Source: Oscillospiraceae bacterium
Lineage (GTDB): Bacteria > Bacillota > Clostridia > Oscillospirales > CAG-272
Direction of reading: 5' to 3'
Length of the DNA stretch: 64,000 nucleotides
NCBI GenBank assembly: GCA_015063895.1
Contig: SVTG01000009.1
Location: forward strand, 1-64,000
Shown here: one piece after another, positions 6,805-15,641 of the stretch
How positions within the stretch are numbered: the stretch's first letter is position 1
Layout: every line of letters begins with the position of its first letter
Notes under the pieces: generated by a model
Database searches by the model: none
What the model saw: the letters and a program-made list of their open reading frames with translations, nothing else
What the model was told of the DNA's origin: nothing
Made by a program: the position numbers and the translations under genes

Positions 6805-8235
6805 ATGAGAAAAATCGAACCGCAACAAATCAAAAAGTATCGGTTACGCCGAGGATTGTCGCAGCAGGAATTGGCACGCAAGCTTGGTGTCAGTGCCCGT
6901 GCCGTTTCAAAATGGGAGCTTGGATATGCTCAGCCCAGCGCCAATAATCTGGTTGCCTTATCACAAATTTTAGGCAAAAGTATAGAAAGCTTTTTGACCG
7001 AGCCCGAGAAAACACAGCAAGCACCGCCGCACACGGGTATGAAATCCTTGCTTGAGCTTTTTAAGATCGGCAGAGGCCCCTCCAGCTCGCATACCATGGG
7101 ACCGGAAAGAGCCTGCAAGGCAGTTCTTGTACAGTATCCCGAAGCGGACGCCTTTGAGGTTATTTTGTATGGCTCTCTGGCAAAAACAGGCAAGGGACAC
7201 GGTACGGACACCATCATTCAAAAAACGCTCTCTCCCCTGCCGTGCAAGGTCATTTTCAATGCCGAAGCCACCGATATTCCCCACCCCAATACCATGGATA
7301 TCATCGCTTTTAAAAACGGCACCGAGCAGGCAAGAGCCCGCGTCCTCAGTATTGGCGGCGGCAGCATTTTATTTGAAAACGAAAGCCTTGTGCAAACGCC
7401 CGACGTTTACCGTGAAAGCACGTTCAGCGACATTGCAGCCTACTGTAAAGCACATGCCATGCGCCTATGGCAATATGCGGCAGAAATGGAGGGTGAGGGG
7501 CTTTGGCCTTATATGGCAGAGGTGTGGCAGACCATGAAGCAGGCCGTGCAAAACGGTCTGCTTGACGAGGGCACCTTGCCCGGGGGCCTTGAGGTCAGAA
7601 AAAAAGCAAGATCCCTTTTCGGAAATCAGCATATTGACGAGAGCCCCGAAACGCGCGAAAACCGTATGGTCTGCGCCTTTGCCTTTGCCGTCAGCGAGCA
7701 AAATGCATCGGGTGAGAAGATCGTCACCGCCCCCACCTGCGGTGCCGCAGGTGTGCTGCCCGCCGTGCTTTACTATCAGCAGCAAAAAAACAATTACAGC
7801 GACACTCAGATCATACAGGCACTGGTAAGTGCGGGTATCATCGGCAACCTCATCAAAACCAACGCCTCGATCTCGGGCGCGGAGTGCGGCTGCCAGGCGG
7901 AGATCGGCAGCGCATGTGCCATGGCGGCCGCCGCGCTGGCAGAGCTCTTTATGCTTGACATTGACAAGATCGAGTACGCCGCTGAGATCGCGATCGAGCA
8001 TCATCTGGGGCTTACCTGCGATCCCATCTGCGGTCTTGTGCAGATCCCCTGTATCGAGCGCAATGCCGTCGCTGCCATGCGTGCTATCAACGCCGTGAGC
8101 CTGGCGAGCTTTTTATGGGACTCGCGTAAGATCTCCTTTGATAAGGTAGTAAAAACCATGAAGGAAACGGGGCGCGATCTTTCCACACGCTACAAGGAGA
8201 CCTCGGAGGCGGGGCTTGCCAAGATCAAGCTTTAA
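6805..8235 (+). CDS. XRE helix-turn-helix fused to L-serine ammonia-lyase
   Basis: 476 residues. Residues 9-64 are an XRE-type helix-turn-helix (GLSQQELARKLGVSARAVSKWE). From residue 79 follows a single-chain iron-sulfur L-serine dehydratase: the beta domain with GPSSSHTMGP (91-100), then the alpha domain with APTCGAAGVLPA, GAECGCQAEIGSA and the cysteine-containing CDPICGLVQIPC, which in the family hold a [4Fe-4S] cluster. The product would be pyruvate plus ammonia. GAGGAA precedes ATG 6805. As in the GlmM-like protein at 3882, the extra domain suggests the enzyme also binds DNA, which is inference. Confidence 0.92.
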   Translation: MRKIEPQQIKKYRLRRGLSQQELARKLGVSARAVSKWELGYAQPSANNLVALSQILGKSIESFLTEPEKTQQAPPHTGMKSLLELFKIGRGPSSSHTMGPERACKAVLVQYPEADAFEVILYGSLAKTGKGHGTDTIIQKTLSPLPCKVIFNAEATDIPHPNTMDIIAFKNGTEQARARVLSIGGGSILFENESLVQTPDVYRESTFSDIAAYCKAHAMRLWQYAAEMEGEGLWPYMAEVWQTMKQAVQNGLLDEGTLPGGLEVRKKARSLFGNQHIDESPETRENRMVCAFAFAVSEQNASGEKIVTAPTCGAAGVLPAVLYYQQQKNNYSDTQIIQALVSAGIIGNLIKTNASISGAECGCQAEIGSACAMAAAALAELFMLDIDKIEYAAEIAIEHHLGLTCDPICGLVQIPCIERNAVAAMRAINAVSLASFLWDSRKISFDKVVKTMKETGRDLSTRYKETSEAGLAKIKL

Positions 8236-8269
8236 ATGCCCGTACGGCTGTATATTTTACATTTTCCCC

Positions 8270-8299
8270 TTGCAATATTTTCTTTTACTATGCTATAAT
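8270..8299 (+). promoter_or_regulatory. Promoter of the MBL-fold hydrolase gene
   Basis: TTGCAA (8270-8275), 18 bases, TATAAT (8294-8299). Confidence 0.65.
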
Positions 8300-8359
8300 A
8301 ATTTTGCCGGTGCAGTAAGTCGCACGGCCAAATTTCAAAAAAAGGATCTGATATACCAA

Positions 8360-9187
8360 ATGAAGCTTCAATATCTCGGCACTGCCGCAGCAGAAGGCAT
8401 TCCCGGCATTTTTTGTGAATGTGAGACCTGTAAAAAGGCTTTGGCACTCGGAGGCAGACACATCCGCACACGCAGTCAGGCTGTCATTGACGATGCATTG
8501 CTCATCGACCTACCCGCCGACACGTATCTGCATTATTTACAGCACAGGTTCCCCCTTTACGCCATCAAGCAATGCCTGATCACGCACTCCCACGCCGATC
8601 ATCTTTATCCCTTAGAGCTTGAAATGATCAAAAGGGGCTATGCGCACCTTGCCGACCACTCGCCCCTGCACATCTACGCTGACGTTGACGGCTACAATCA
8701 GATCAGAGCCGTTGTAAAGGCCTTTGATATCAGCGAGATCAAGCTTCATATGCTACGGCTGAACACCCCCTTTGCCGTGGGTGACTATACCGTAACCGCA
8801 CTGCGCGCCGCACACGACAGAAGCTCCTCGCCCGTAGTGTATATCATTGAAAAAGACGGCAAGTCACTCTTTTATTCTAACGACACCAGTGAATATCCCG
8901 CCGAAAGTCAAGCATATCTACGCACCCTGCAAAAGCCGCTTGACCTAATTTCCCTAGACTGCACCGAGGCCTGTAACACACACACCTACGAGGGGCACCT
9001 CACGCTCTCTCGGTGCGTCACACTGCGCGATGAGCTACTACGCATGGGCGCGGCAGACGCACATACCAAATTCATTCTCAACCACTTTTCTCACAACGGC
9101 AAAAACGTGTCTTACGATGAATTTGCGCCCCTGGCCGCTGCCGAGGGGTTTGACATATCGTATGACGGCATGACCGTTGAAATTTAA
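8360..9187 (+). CDS. MBL-fold metal-dependent hydrolase (PhnP-like), paralog 1
   Basis: 275 residues of metallo-beta-lactamase fold. The metal motif is THSHADH; further ligands are expected at AAHDR and HFSHNG. The N-terminus LGTAAAEGIPGIFCECETC is typical of PhnP-like phosphodiesterases, with a CxCxxC cluster that could bind a second zinc. A paralog with the same architecture is at 53924. It is followed after 6 bases by a methyltransferase gene, so the two are co-transcribed. No phn genes are nearby, so a phosphonate role is not supported. The start is ATG 8360, with AAGGAT upstream. Confidence 0.85.
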   Translation: MKLQYLGTAAAEGIPGIFCECETCKKALALGGRHIRTRSQAVIDDALLIDLPADTYLHYLQHRFPLYAIKQCLITHSHADHLYPLELEMIKRGYAHLADHSPLHIYADVDGYNQIRAVVKAFDISEIKLHMLRLNTPFAVGDYTVTALRAAHDRSSSPVVYIIEKDGKSLFYSNDTSEYPAESQAYLRTLQKPLDLISLDCTEACNTHTYEGHLTLSRCVTLRDELLRMGAADAHTKFILNHFSHNGKNVSYDEFAPLAAAEGFDISYDGMTVEI

Positions 9188-9193
9188 AACGCT

Positions 9194-10108
9194 ATGGCGC
9201 ACACCTATCTTACAGACTGCCGTCTGCCCCCCGAGCAAATACGGCGCTATAACGGCCGACTTATTGAGCTTTTCAGCCTGTACTTAAATCTGATGCCAAG
9301 CGCCATTGACAAGGAAATGATAAACGATCTGGCAAGCACCTGCCAAATCTCGCGCGCCGAGGCATTTGCCCAATACCTGGCCGCGATGGCGGGGCTTGAG
9401 GCCGAGGGACGCGACCGCAGCTTTTTCCGCTATTGGCTCTTGCCCTCTATTCGCGAATTACAGGCGCGCGACTATACGAGCGATGCCTATTTTCAAAGCA
9501 TCAAGATCCCGAATGCCACAGTTGGCAAATGGGAGCTGAAGACCGAAAGCCTGCGACCGTTTGAAGCATTTGTATGCAACGATTTTGTAGTAACCAAGGA
9601 CGGGCGCATGCTACCGCAGATCGGCTTTTTTGAAGAGGAATATCCCTTTCCCGCTGTGCTGGAAAACGGCTGCGAATGGATGACCCTGCAGCCAAACGAG
9701 ATGGTGACCACAACTCCCGCCGTCAAAGCCGCACACGGACGCGTTGTGACCTTTGGCTTGGGACTTGGCTATTTTGCTTACCACGCCGCCGAAAAGCCCG
9801 AGGTTAAATGTGTTACGGTGGTGGATATCAGTGAGGACGTGATCGACCTGTTCAAAACACATATTCTGCCGCAGTTTCCGCACAAGGAAAAGATCAAGCT
9901 GGTAAAAGAGGACGCCTTCACATTTGCCGACACCCGTCTTGAGGGAGAGTTTGATTTTGTGTTTGCCGATATCTGGCACGATGCGGGTGACGGCAAAGAG
10001 CTTTATTTAAGAATGAAGGAGTATGAAAAAAAATACCCCGATATTCATTTCACCTATTGGCTGGAGGACACCCTTAGATGCTATCTTGATCGGAGTCTTT
10101 GGCCCTGA
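9194..10108 (+). CDS. SAM-dependent methyltransferase / spermidine-synthase-like protein
   Basis: 304 residues. The C-terminal half is a Rossmann-type methyltransferase fold: motif I TFGLGLGYFAYHAA near residue 186, an acidic loop VVDISEDVI, and the DFVFADIWHDAG strand. The N-terminal about 150 residues are helical and unrecognised. The fold is shared by class I methyltransferases and polyamine synthases, and the substrate cannot be told. It starts 6 bases after the hydrolase stop without a strong ribosome site of its own, which suggests coupled translation. Confidence 0.7.
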   Translation: MAHTYLTDCRLPPEQIRRYNGRLIELFSLYLNLMPSAIDKEMINDLASTCQISRAEAFAQYLAAMAGLEAEGRDRSFFRYWLLPSIRELQARDYTSDAYFQSIKIPNATVGKWELKTESLRPFEAFVCNDFVVTKDGRMLPQIGFFEEEYPFPAVLENGCEWMTLQPNEMVTTTPAVKAAHGRVVTFGLGLGYFAYHAAEKPEVKCVTVVDISEDVIDLFKTHILPQFPHKEKIKLVKEDAFTFADTRLEGEFDFVFADIWHDAGDGKELYLRMKEYEKKYPDIHFTYWLEDTLRCYLDRSLWP

Positions 10109-10111
10109 AAG

Positions 10112-10145
10112 AACGAGGCGCGGCAGCTTGCCGCGCCCTTCTTTT
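10112..10145 (+). terminator. Terminator after the methyltransferase
   Basis: GGCGCGGCA and TGCCGCGCC pair around a short loop, followed by CTTCTTTTC. Confidence 0.75.
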
Positions 10146-10176
10146 CAAAAAAATGCATAAAAATTTCAAAAAGCAC

Positions 10177-10205
10177 TTGACAAACGCAGCCGGGAGTGCT
10201 AAACT
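10177..10205 (+). promoter_or_regulatory. Promoter of the T-box leader
   Basis: TTGACA (10177-10182), 17 bases, TAAACT (10200-10205). Confidence 0.7.
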
Positions 10206-10211
10206 ATCGGC

Positions 10212-10482
10212 ATAAAGGCTATGACCGAAAATCAGTACGTATGGTGTTCACGCGCAGAGAGCCGCCGGGTGGTGTAAGGCGGTAGGGGCACGATACCGAA
10301 TACATTTCGCGAGCTGTGCACCGAAAGGCCTTTTGCCCGGTAGGCTGTAACGGGAACGCCCGTTAACGCGTGAGGACATGTTTGTGTCGCTAAGGCCGTG
10401 CCCGTGAGAGCACGGTAAAATGAGGTGGTACCGCGTATCTTTTGATCCGCCCTCGCTGTTTCACAGAGGGGCGGTTTTTTTG
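10212..10482 (+). promoter_or_regulatory. T-box riboswitch, predicted tyrosine specificity
   Basis: Stem I carries the CAGAGAG internal-loop motif and the GGTGGTGTAAGGCGG apical region. The specifier region reads GAATACA, giving the codon TAC at 10301-10303, which pairs with the tRNA-Tyr GUA anticodon. The T-box sequence AGGTGGTACCGCG is at 10423-10435, with TGGT set to pair with an uncharged ACCA end, and the terminator is CCGCCCTC...GAGGGGCGG plus seven T at 10447-10481. Uncharged tRNA-Tyr should allow read-through into the symporter gene. Class assignment is firm; the specifier is read from a hand fold. Confidence 0.88.
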
Positions 10483-10528
10483 TGCCTCGCCACTCTTGTA
10501 AATTTCACAAAGAAAGGAATGATGAACA

Positions 10529-12154
10529 ATGGCACAGCAAACGATCAACGTACTTGTAACCCTCCCCTTTATCCTGCTCTTTTTCGGCTTGATGATCTTT
10601 GTGGGAATTTATTGCCGCAAGCACGCAACAAACGTCAACGGCTTTGTGCTGGGCGGACGCAGCGTGGGGCCCTGGCTCACCGCCTTTGCCTTTGGCACCT
10701 CCTACTTTTCGGCTGTTATTTTCGTTGGCTACGCAGGGCAATTCGGTTGGAATTTCGGTCTTGCCTCCACGTGGATCGGTCTTGGCAACGCCTTTATCGG
10801 CTCCCTGCTCGCATGGGTGATCCTTGGTCGCCGCACGCGTATTATGACGCAGGCTCTCGGCTCGCGCACGATGCCGGACTTTTTTGAAAAGCGCTACGCC
10901 TCCAAGCCCTTGAAGATCGCGGCCTCCTTTATCGTGTTCGTATTCCTGATCCCCTACACCGCATCGCTTTACAACGGCCTTTCGGGCCTGTTCCACGCAG
11001 CCTTTGATATTCCTTACGCAGTTGTAGTGATCGTTATGGCAGCGCTGACGGGTGTATACGTCATTTTCGGCGGCTACATGGCCACCGCCATCAACGACTT
11101 CATTCAAGGCATTATTATGCTGGTGGGTATCGTTGCGGTGATCGCAGCGGTATTAAACGCCAACGGCGGTGCAGGTGAGGCTATTTTCAAGCTTTCGCAG
11201 ATCCCCTCGACCTACCCCGAAACGCTGGGGCAGCAGGGCGCCTTCACCTCATTCTTCGGCACCCAGCCCCTTTACCTGCTCGTGGTGGTCCTGCTGACCT
11301 CGCTCGGCACGTGGGGCCTGCCGCAGATGGTGGGCAAATTCTACTCGATCAAAAACGAGGACGCCATCAAAAAGGGCACCGTGATCTCCACCCTGTTTGC
11401 GATCGTCGTAGCAGGCGGCTGCTACTTCCTTGGCGGCTTTGGCCGACTTTACACCACCAACCCCGCGATCTACAAGGACGGGATCCTCGGTGGCGTTGTA
11501 TTAAACGACCGCATCGTGCCCGCCATGCTCGCTTCCCTGCCCGCGATCATTATCGCATTGGTGATCGTGCTGGTGCTTTCCGCCTCGATGTCAACACTCT
11601 CCTCGTTGGCTCTTACCTCCTCCTCAACACTCGCTCTTGACGTGATCCTGCCTGCCGTGAACAAAAAACGCGAGAAAAAGGTAAATGAGACAAAATCGGT
11701 TCTCATTATGCGATTGCTGATCGTATTTTTCATTGCCCTTTCTGCCGTCATTGCCATTCTCAAGGACACCGTATGGGCAGACTCGGTATTTATTGCACAG
11801 ATGATGGGCATTTCCTGGGGCGCGCTGGCAGGTGCATTCCTTGCCCCGTTCCTGTACGGCCTTTACAGCAAAAAGATCTCAAAGCCCGCCGTTGCCACCT
11901 GCTTTGTGTTCGGCACGGGTCTTGAGATCGTGCAGCTTCTGATCAGTATGAAGGTGTTTACCGTGTCCGGTGGCTTCTTTGGCTTTATCTTTAAGAACTC
12001 GCTCTACTCCGGTGTGTTTGCCATGCTCGCAGGACTTGTGCTGGTACCGCTGGTCAGCGCCTTCACGCAGAAATGGGTACCCCAAAGCACCGAGGAAACC
12101 TTCAGCTGCTTTGACTGCTGCGTAACCACCGATATCACCGACTCGCTCGGCTAA
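10529..12154 (+). CDS. Sodium:solute symporter (SSS family), T-box controlled
   Basis: 541 residues with about 13 hydrophobic helices and SSS-family landmarks: GGRSVGPWLTAFAFGTSYFSA near residue 41, GVYVIFGGYMATAINDFIQG near 180, and the SASMSTLSSLALTSSSTLALD core near 355. The family imports amino acids, sugars or vitamins with Na+ across the cytoplasmic membrane. The Tyr-type T-box makes tyrosine or a precursor the likely cargo; family membership alone would more often suggest proline or pantothenate. A short cysteine-containing tail (CFDCC) ends the protein. ATG 10529 lies 11 bases after AAAGGA. Confidence 0.9.
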   Translation: MAQQTINVLVTLPFILLFFGLMIFVGIYCRKHATNVNGFVLGGRSVGPWLTAFAFGTSYFSAVIFVGYAGQFGWNFGLASTWIGLGNAFIGSLLAWVILGRRTRIMTQALGSRTMPDFFEKRYASKPLKIAASFIVFVFLIPYTASLYNGLSGLFHAAFDIPYAVVVIVMAALTGVYVIFGGYMATAINDFIQGIIMLVGIVAVIAAVLNANGGAGEAIFKLSQIPSTYPETLGQQGAFTSFFGTQPLYLLVVVLLTSLGTWGLPQMVGKFYSIKNEDAIKKGTVISTLFAIVVAGGCYFLGGFGRLYTTNPAIYKDGILGGVVLNDRIVPAMLASLPAIIIALVIVLVLSASMSTLSSLALTSSSTLALDVILPAVNKKREKKVNETKSVLIMRLLIVFFIALSAVIAILKDTVWADSVFIAQMMGISWGALAGAFLAPFLYGLYSKKISKPAVATCFVFGTGLEIVQLLISMKVFTVSGGFFGFIFKNSLYSGVFAMLAGLVLVPLVSAFTQKWVPQSTEETFSCFDCCVTTDITDSLG

Positions 12155-12156
12155 AA

Positions 12157-12197
12157 TAAAAAACAGGCGCTCTCACACGGTGAGAGCGCCTGTTTTG
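12157..12197. terminator. Bidirectional terminator
   Basis: AAAACAGGCGCTCTCAC and GTGAGAGCGCCTGTTTT form a long perfect stem with A/T flanks, between the convergent symporter and DUF4838 genes. Confidence 0.9.
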
Positions 12198-12199
12198 CG

Positions 12200-14119
12200 T
12201 TAAACATCTCTGTAGCGGCGCATATAACGCACGAAATGCGTATTCTTGTAAAGACACACGTCAAAGACCTCGTGCACGTGGGGCTCGATGCGATATGCCG
12301 TTTCGGTCAACGCCGCCTTGGCAGCCTCGCGCGCCGCCTCGTCACCGCCGCCGAACAACGCCTCGTGCCAATCGGCGTAGGAAAGCACGAGATCGGCGTG
12401 GTAGGCAAGATAACGGCGAGAGGGGTTAACATCGTCGTAGCAAAGGCCGCGCTCTCGACGGAAGGCCTGCACCAGCGCCCTTGCCTTGCGGCAATTTTCC
12501 TTGACGAGCCCATCGTTTTGCTCACGCTCACCGCGCACGCGGGGTGGATCGAAAAGTGCCGAAAGCGTATCAAGATAACGGCGCACAGCCTCGCCCTCAT
12601 CGCCAAAGGCCGCGGTAAAATATTCCCTCACGATCTCCTCAAAAGACGAACTCTTATCCCACAGCGCCCTTGCCATCGCGTATTGCGGCAGACCCGTGGG
12701 GAAGGCCGCACGCTGCAGCTGGCAGCTGACCATACCATCAAGCCCCAGCTTGTAAAGCCCCGCCATATCGGCGTGCAGGATGCGGGCGCATTCCATATAG
12801 CCGGGGTCCACGTCGTGGTCCCACATCAGATGGTAATCAAAATCAAAGCTGTCGCCCGAGAGCTGCTCCTTTTGCCACGTTTGCAGCAACGCCATGTTCT
12901 CCGCTACCGACTTCGGCAGCGTCAGCTGATTGCGCACGTAGGGCGGCAACGAAAGCCGCTCACCCACATCAAATTCGGCAAAAGCATTGGAATAGGTACG
13001 GGTGATCGGAGCAAACATCAATACAAATCGATCGGGATTTTGAATTTTTTCGCGCTCGGGAGCCCAGAGCAGATCCACGTAAACAAGGCACACGATGCGC
13101 GTAGATATGTTTTCAGCCGCGAGACGCGCATCCAGCTCGTTTAAAAGCATCACGTAAAAATCCGACGGACGCGCCACGGCGCACGCGGCACATTCACAAT
13201 GATTGTTGCTGCCGTCCGCCAACCAGAAATGCAGGAAATTGACCTGCTTGTGTTCCTTACAATAGGCAACCACAGCATCGATCATACGCCGACGTGCCTC
13301 ACGGTTTGAGTAGCAAAGATTGGTATTAAGCGCCACGCCACCACGCAGACCGCGCTTGCCGTTCAGCTCAGCAAGAAAAGGCAACGCCTCGGGCGGCACC
13401 GCGCTCTCGTCACTTTGACTCCAGCCATTGCCATCAAGCCCAAACGGCTCGCAGGTCCAGCCGTGCCCCATCGCGTGATAATCAAGCGAGCGCTTGGCGA
13501 TCTCCTCCTCAAGACGCCCGAGAATATGTGCAATATCCGCATCAGTCACGGGTGAATAGGGCATGTAGGGATTTTCAGTCTGATTATAAAAGCGCTTGAA
13601 AAAAACAGAAGGAGTTTTAAACTGCACAAAATAACCGTTCATGCCGACCTTCGGAAGCCAGTCAATGGTATTATAAACATGCTCATAGCCAACGGCACCC
13701 TCAATACAAATGGCGCGATGGCGGTAAGAGGGGCGATCTTCCAGATGCAACGTCAGCACAGCAGCATCAAGCGTGCGCGCAGGGACCACCTCTCCGCTCT
13801 TGCCCGGGAACAAAAAGCGGCACCCAAGCGCCTGCAGTAAACGGTAAACGGCAATCAGAACGCTGCGCTCATTGGCGGCGGTAATAGACCCCTTTCCCCC
13901 GTTTAAAGCAATACAAAAGCCGTCGTGATCAGCAGAATACGGCATGCTGCCGTCAAGCCCCAGCCAAATGGCATCGGAGGTGCTCTCCTCCTTTTTATCA
14001 TACACACGCTCCTGCACGAACAGCGTGCGATCCATCATTTTCAAGTAGCGCGCCAGCTCGCTTGCCGCAAAGGCCACTGTCGGGTGCGTTCCCACCCTTG
14101 CCAACGTCAGAATCATCAT
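12200..14119 (-). CDS. DUF4838 domain-containing protein, glycoside-hydrolase-like
   Basis: 639 residues. The N-terminal about 110 residues resemble the small alpha/beta domain found in front of GH20 and GH67 barrels (LLQALGCRFLFPGKSGEVVP). The middle (about 150-480) fits DUF4838, including the cysteine cluster ADGSNNHCECAAC; the C-terminus is helical. There is no signal peptide, so any glycan target would be intracellular or the activity is something else. ATG 14119 is chosen because AAAGGAGG stands just upstream; the longer frame to 14182 is discarded. It is transcribed alone. Confidence 0.75.
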   Translation of the reverse strand: MMILTLARVGTHPTVAFAASELARYLKMMDRTLFVQERVYDKKEESTSDAIWLGLDGSMPYSADHDGFCIALNGGKGSITAANERSVLIAVYRLLQALGCRFLFPGKSGEVVPARTLDAAVLTLHLEDRPSYRHRAICIEGAVGYEHVYNTIDWLPKVGMNGYFVQFKTPSVFFKRFYNQTENPYMPYSPVTDADIAHILGRLEEEIAKRSLDYHAMGHGWTCEPFGLDGNGWSQSDESAVPPEALPFLAELNGKRGLRGGVALNTNLCYSNREARRRMIDAVVAYCKEHKQVNFLHFWLADGSNNHCECAACAVARPSDFYVMLLNELDARLAAENISTRIVCLVYVDLLWAPEREKIQNPDRFVLMFAPITRTYSNAFAEFDVGERLSLPPYVRNQLTLPKSVAENMALLQTWQKEQLSGDSFDFDYHLMWDHDVDPGYMECARILHADMAGLYKLGLDGMVSCQLQRAAFPTGLPQYAMARALWDKSSSFEEIVREYFTAAFGDEGEAVRRYLDTLSALFDPPRVRGEREQNDGLVKENCRKARALVQAFRRERGLCYDDVNPSRRYLAYHADLVLSYADWHEALFGGGDEAAREAAKAALTETAYRIEPHVHEVFDVCLYKNTHFVRYMRRYRDV

Positions 14120-14216
14120 ACGTCCTCCTTTGATGATAAGCCTCAACTTTAGTATAAATGATATTTTACGAAAAGATAGCAATATTTTGCGAGTTTGAGA
14201 AAATTTTTACAAAAGA

Positions 14217-14245
14217 TTGCCTTTCACGGGCAATTATGCTATAAT
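14217..14245 (+). promoter_or_regulatory. Promoter of the C_GCAxxG_C_C gene
   Basis: TTGCCT (14217-14222), 17 bases, TATAAT (14240-14245). Confidence 0.65.
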
Positions 14246-14276
14246 AAGACAACGCCATTTTCAAAAGGAGACCCTT

Positions 14277-14735
14277 ATGTCCAAACGCGAGCTTGCCATA
14301 CAATACTTCAAATCCGGCTGTAACTGTGCACAGGCCGTATTTTTAGCCTTTACCGACTATACGGGCTTTGACGAAAAAACCGCGCTGCGGTTAGCTGCCC
14401 CCTTTGGCGGCGGTCTTGGTCGCCAGCGTGAGATCTGCGGTGCCGTTTCAGGCATGTGCCTGGTGGCAGGTGCGCTTTATGGCTATGACGACACCGAGGA
14501 TAAAAGTGCCAAGGCTGCGCACTACGGCACGGTGCAGGCTCTTTGCGCGCTCTTTCGTGAGCGAGCGGGCGGCAGCATCATCTGTCGCGATCTGCTTGGC
14601 AGCGAGGGCAAGGACACCGCCAGCACGCCCAGTGACCGTACTGCCGCCTACTATCAGAAGCGCCCCTGCATGGAGCTGGTCGGCATCGCCGCCGAGATCC
14701 TTGAGAACTATATTAACGAACACCCCGTTAAATAA
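14277..14735 (+). CDS. C_GCAxxG_C_C family protein (possible redox protein)
   Basis: 152 residues. Cysteines follow the family pattern: GCNCAQAVF near residue 15, a glycine-rich AAPFGGGLGRQREICGAVSGMCL, CALF, CRDLL and a final C near residue 134. These proteins are thought to bind a metal or flavin in anaerobes, but no reaction is established. AAAAGGAG lies 8 bases before ATG 14277. It is a monocistronic gene with its own promoter and terminator. Confidence 0.85.
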   Translation: MSKRELAIQYFKSGCNCAQAVFLAFTDYTGFDEKTALRLAAPFGGGLGRQREICGAVSGMCLVAGALYGYDDTEDKSAKAAHYGTVQALCALFRERAGGSIICRDLLGSEGKDTASTPSDRTAAYYQKRPCMELVGIAAEILENYINEHPVK

Positions 14736-14739
14736 GTGA

Positions 14740-14772
14740 AAAAAACAGGCACCGTAGTGCCTGTTTTTTGCT
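14740..14772. terminator. Bidirectional terminator
   Basis: AAAAAACAGGCAC and GTGCCTGTTTTTT pair around a 5-base loop, between the convergent gene above and cotJC. Confidence 0.88.
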
Positions 14773-14773
14773 T

Positions 14774-15370
14774 TCACTTATCAAACGAGGGGTTAAATGC
14801 GTAAAAGTTTTTGCTGTCAAGATGATCCTGTGCAATGCGCAGCGCGTCGCCAAAGCGCTGATAATGCACAAGCTCACGCTGACGCAAATACTTGATCGGC
14901 TCACGCACATCGGGATCGTCTACCATACGCAAAATATTGTCGTACGTGACGCGCGCCTTCTGCTCTGCCGCCAGATCCTCATTCAGATCGGCGATCACAT
15001 CACCCTTAACGCCCACGTATTTCATATCGAAGGGCACCCCCGAGGCGGCCTGCGGATACAGACCTGCGGTATGGTCAACGAAATACGTGTCCATACCCGC
15101 CTTTTTGATCTCCTCGGGAGAAAGACCCTTGGTGAGCTGATAAAGAATGGCGGCGATCATTTCAAGATGCGCCAGCTCCTCAGTCCCAACGTCGGTAAGA
15201 ATCCCCTTTACCTTGTCATAAGGCATGCTGTACCGCTGGTGCAAATAGCGCTGTGACGCAGCAAGCTCACCGTCAGGTCCGCCCAGCTGGCTGATGATGA
15301 TCTTGGCGTAGTTGGCATTGGGGTTTTTGATCTTTACGGGAAATTGCAGCTTTTTATCATAGATCCACAT
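14774..15370 (-). CDS. cotJC: Spore coat protein CotJC, manganese-catalase family
   Basis: 198 residues covering the Mn-catalase ferritin-like fold. The four-helix ligand pattern includes GPDGELAASQRYLHQR, GTEELAHLEMI, DLNEDLAAEQKARVTYD and the final ELVHYQRFGDAL. In Bacillus the protein sits in the spore coat; catalase activity is likely but not shown for this copy. It is the last gene of cotJA-cotJB-cotJC, 1 base after cotJB, with GGGAGG ahead of ATG 15370. Confidence 0.93.
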   Translation of the reverse strand: MWIYDKKLQFPVKIKNPNANYAKIIISQLGGPDGELAASQRYLHQRYSMPYDKVKGILTDVGTEELAHLEMIAAILYQLTKGLSPEEIKKAGMDTYFVDHTAGLYPQAASGVPFDMKYVGVKGDVIADLNEDLAAEQKARVTYDNILRMVDDPDVREPIKYLRQRELVHYQRFGDALRIAQDHLDSKNFYAFNPSFDK

Positions 15371-15371
15371 A

Positions 15372-15641
15372 TCAGTTTGCCTCCCTCTCCCAGGGCCAGG
15401 GGCCCTTTACCCATTGCCATTCGTCCTGGCTGTTATGATCATAAATTGTCAAAGGACCGTATTTTTCGGCATAGGCCTCCTTTAAGGCCATCAGCGCCGC
15501 ACGGTGCTCACGGTAAAAGGCGAGCGCCTTTTTGTTGGTGGGATACGCATCAAGATAGAGCGCCACCTCGTAAAGGGCAAAATCCTCGGCCTGAATACGC
15601 CGCAAAAGCTCAGTGCGACTCTCGGCTACGGGCATATTCAT
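15372..15641 (-). CDS. cotJB: Spore coat protein CotJB
   Basis: 89 residues, the normal size for CotJB. The recognisable core is LLRRIQAEDFALYEVALYLD followed by LDAYPTNKKALAFYREHR and a Trp-rich C-terminus (WQWVKGPWPWE). Its ATG overlaps the cotJA stop by 4 bases, which indicates coupled translation. It is needed with CotJA and CotJC for coat assembly in Bacillus; the function here is inferred from the conserved trio. Confidence 0.92.
   Translation of the reverse strand: MNMPVAESRTELLRRIQAEDFALYEVALYLDAYPTNKKALAFYREHRAALMALKEAYAEKYGPLTIYDHNSQDEWQWVKGPWPWEREAN

Noticed and set aside
8360..9187. Phosphonate (phn) assignment of the PhnP-like hydrolase
   Set aside because: No other phn gene is present in the window, and the fold is shared by many unrelated hydrolases.
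10420..10887. 155-codon ORF starting in the T-box
   Set aside because: It begins in the antiterminator and runs out of frame through the symporter gene.
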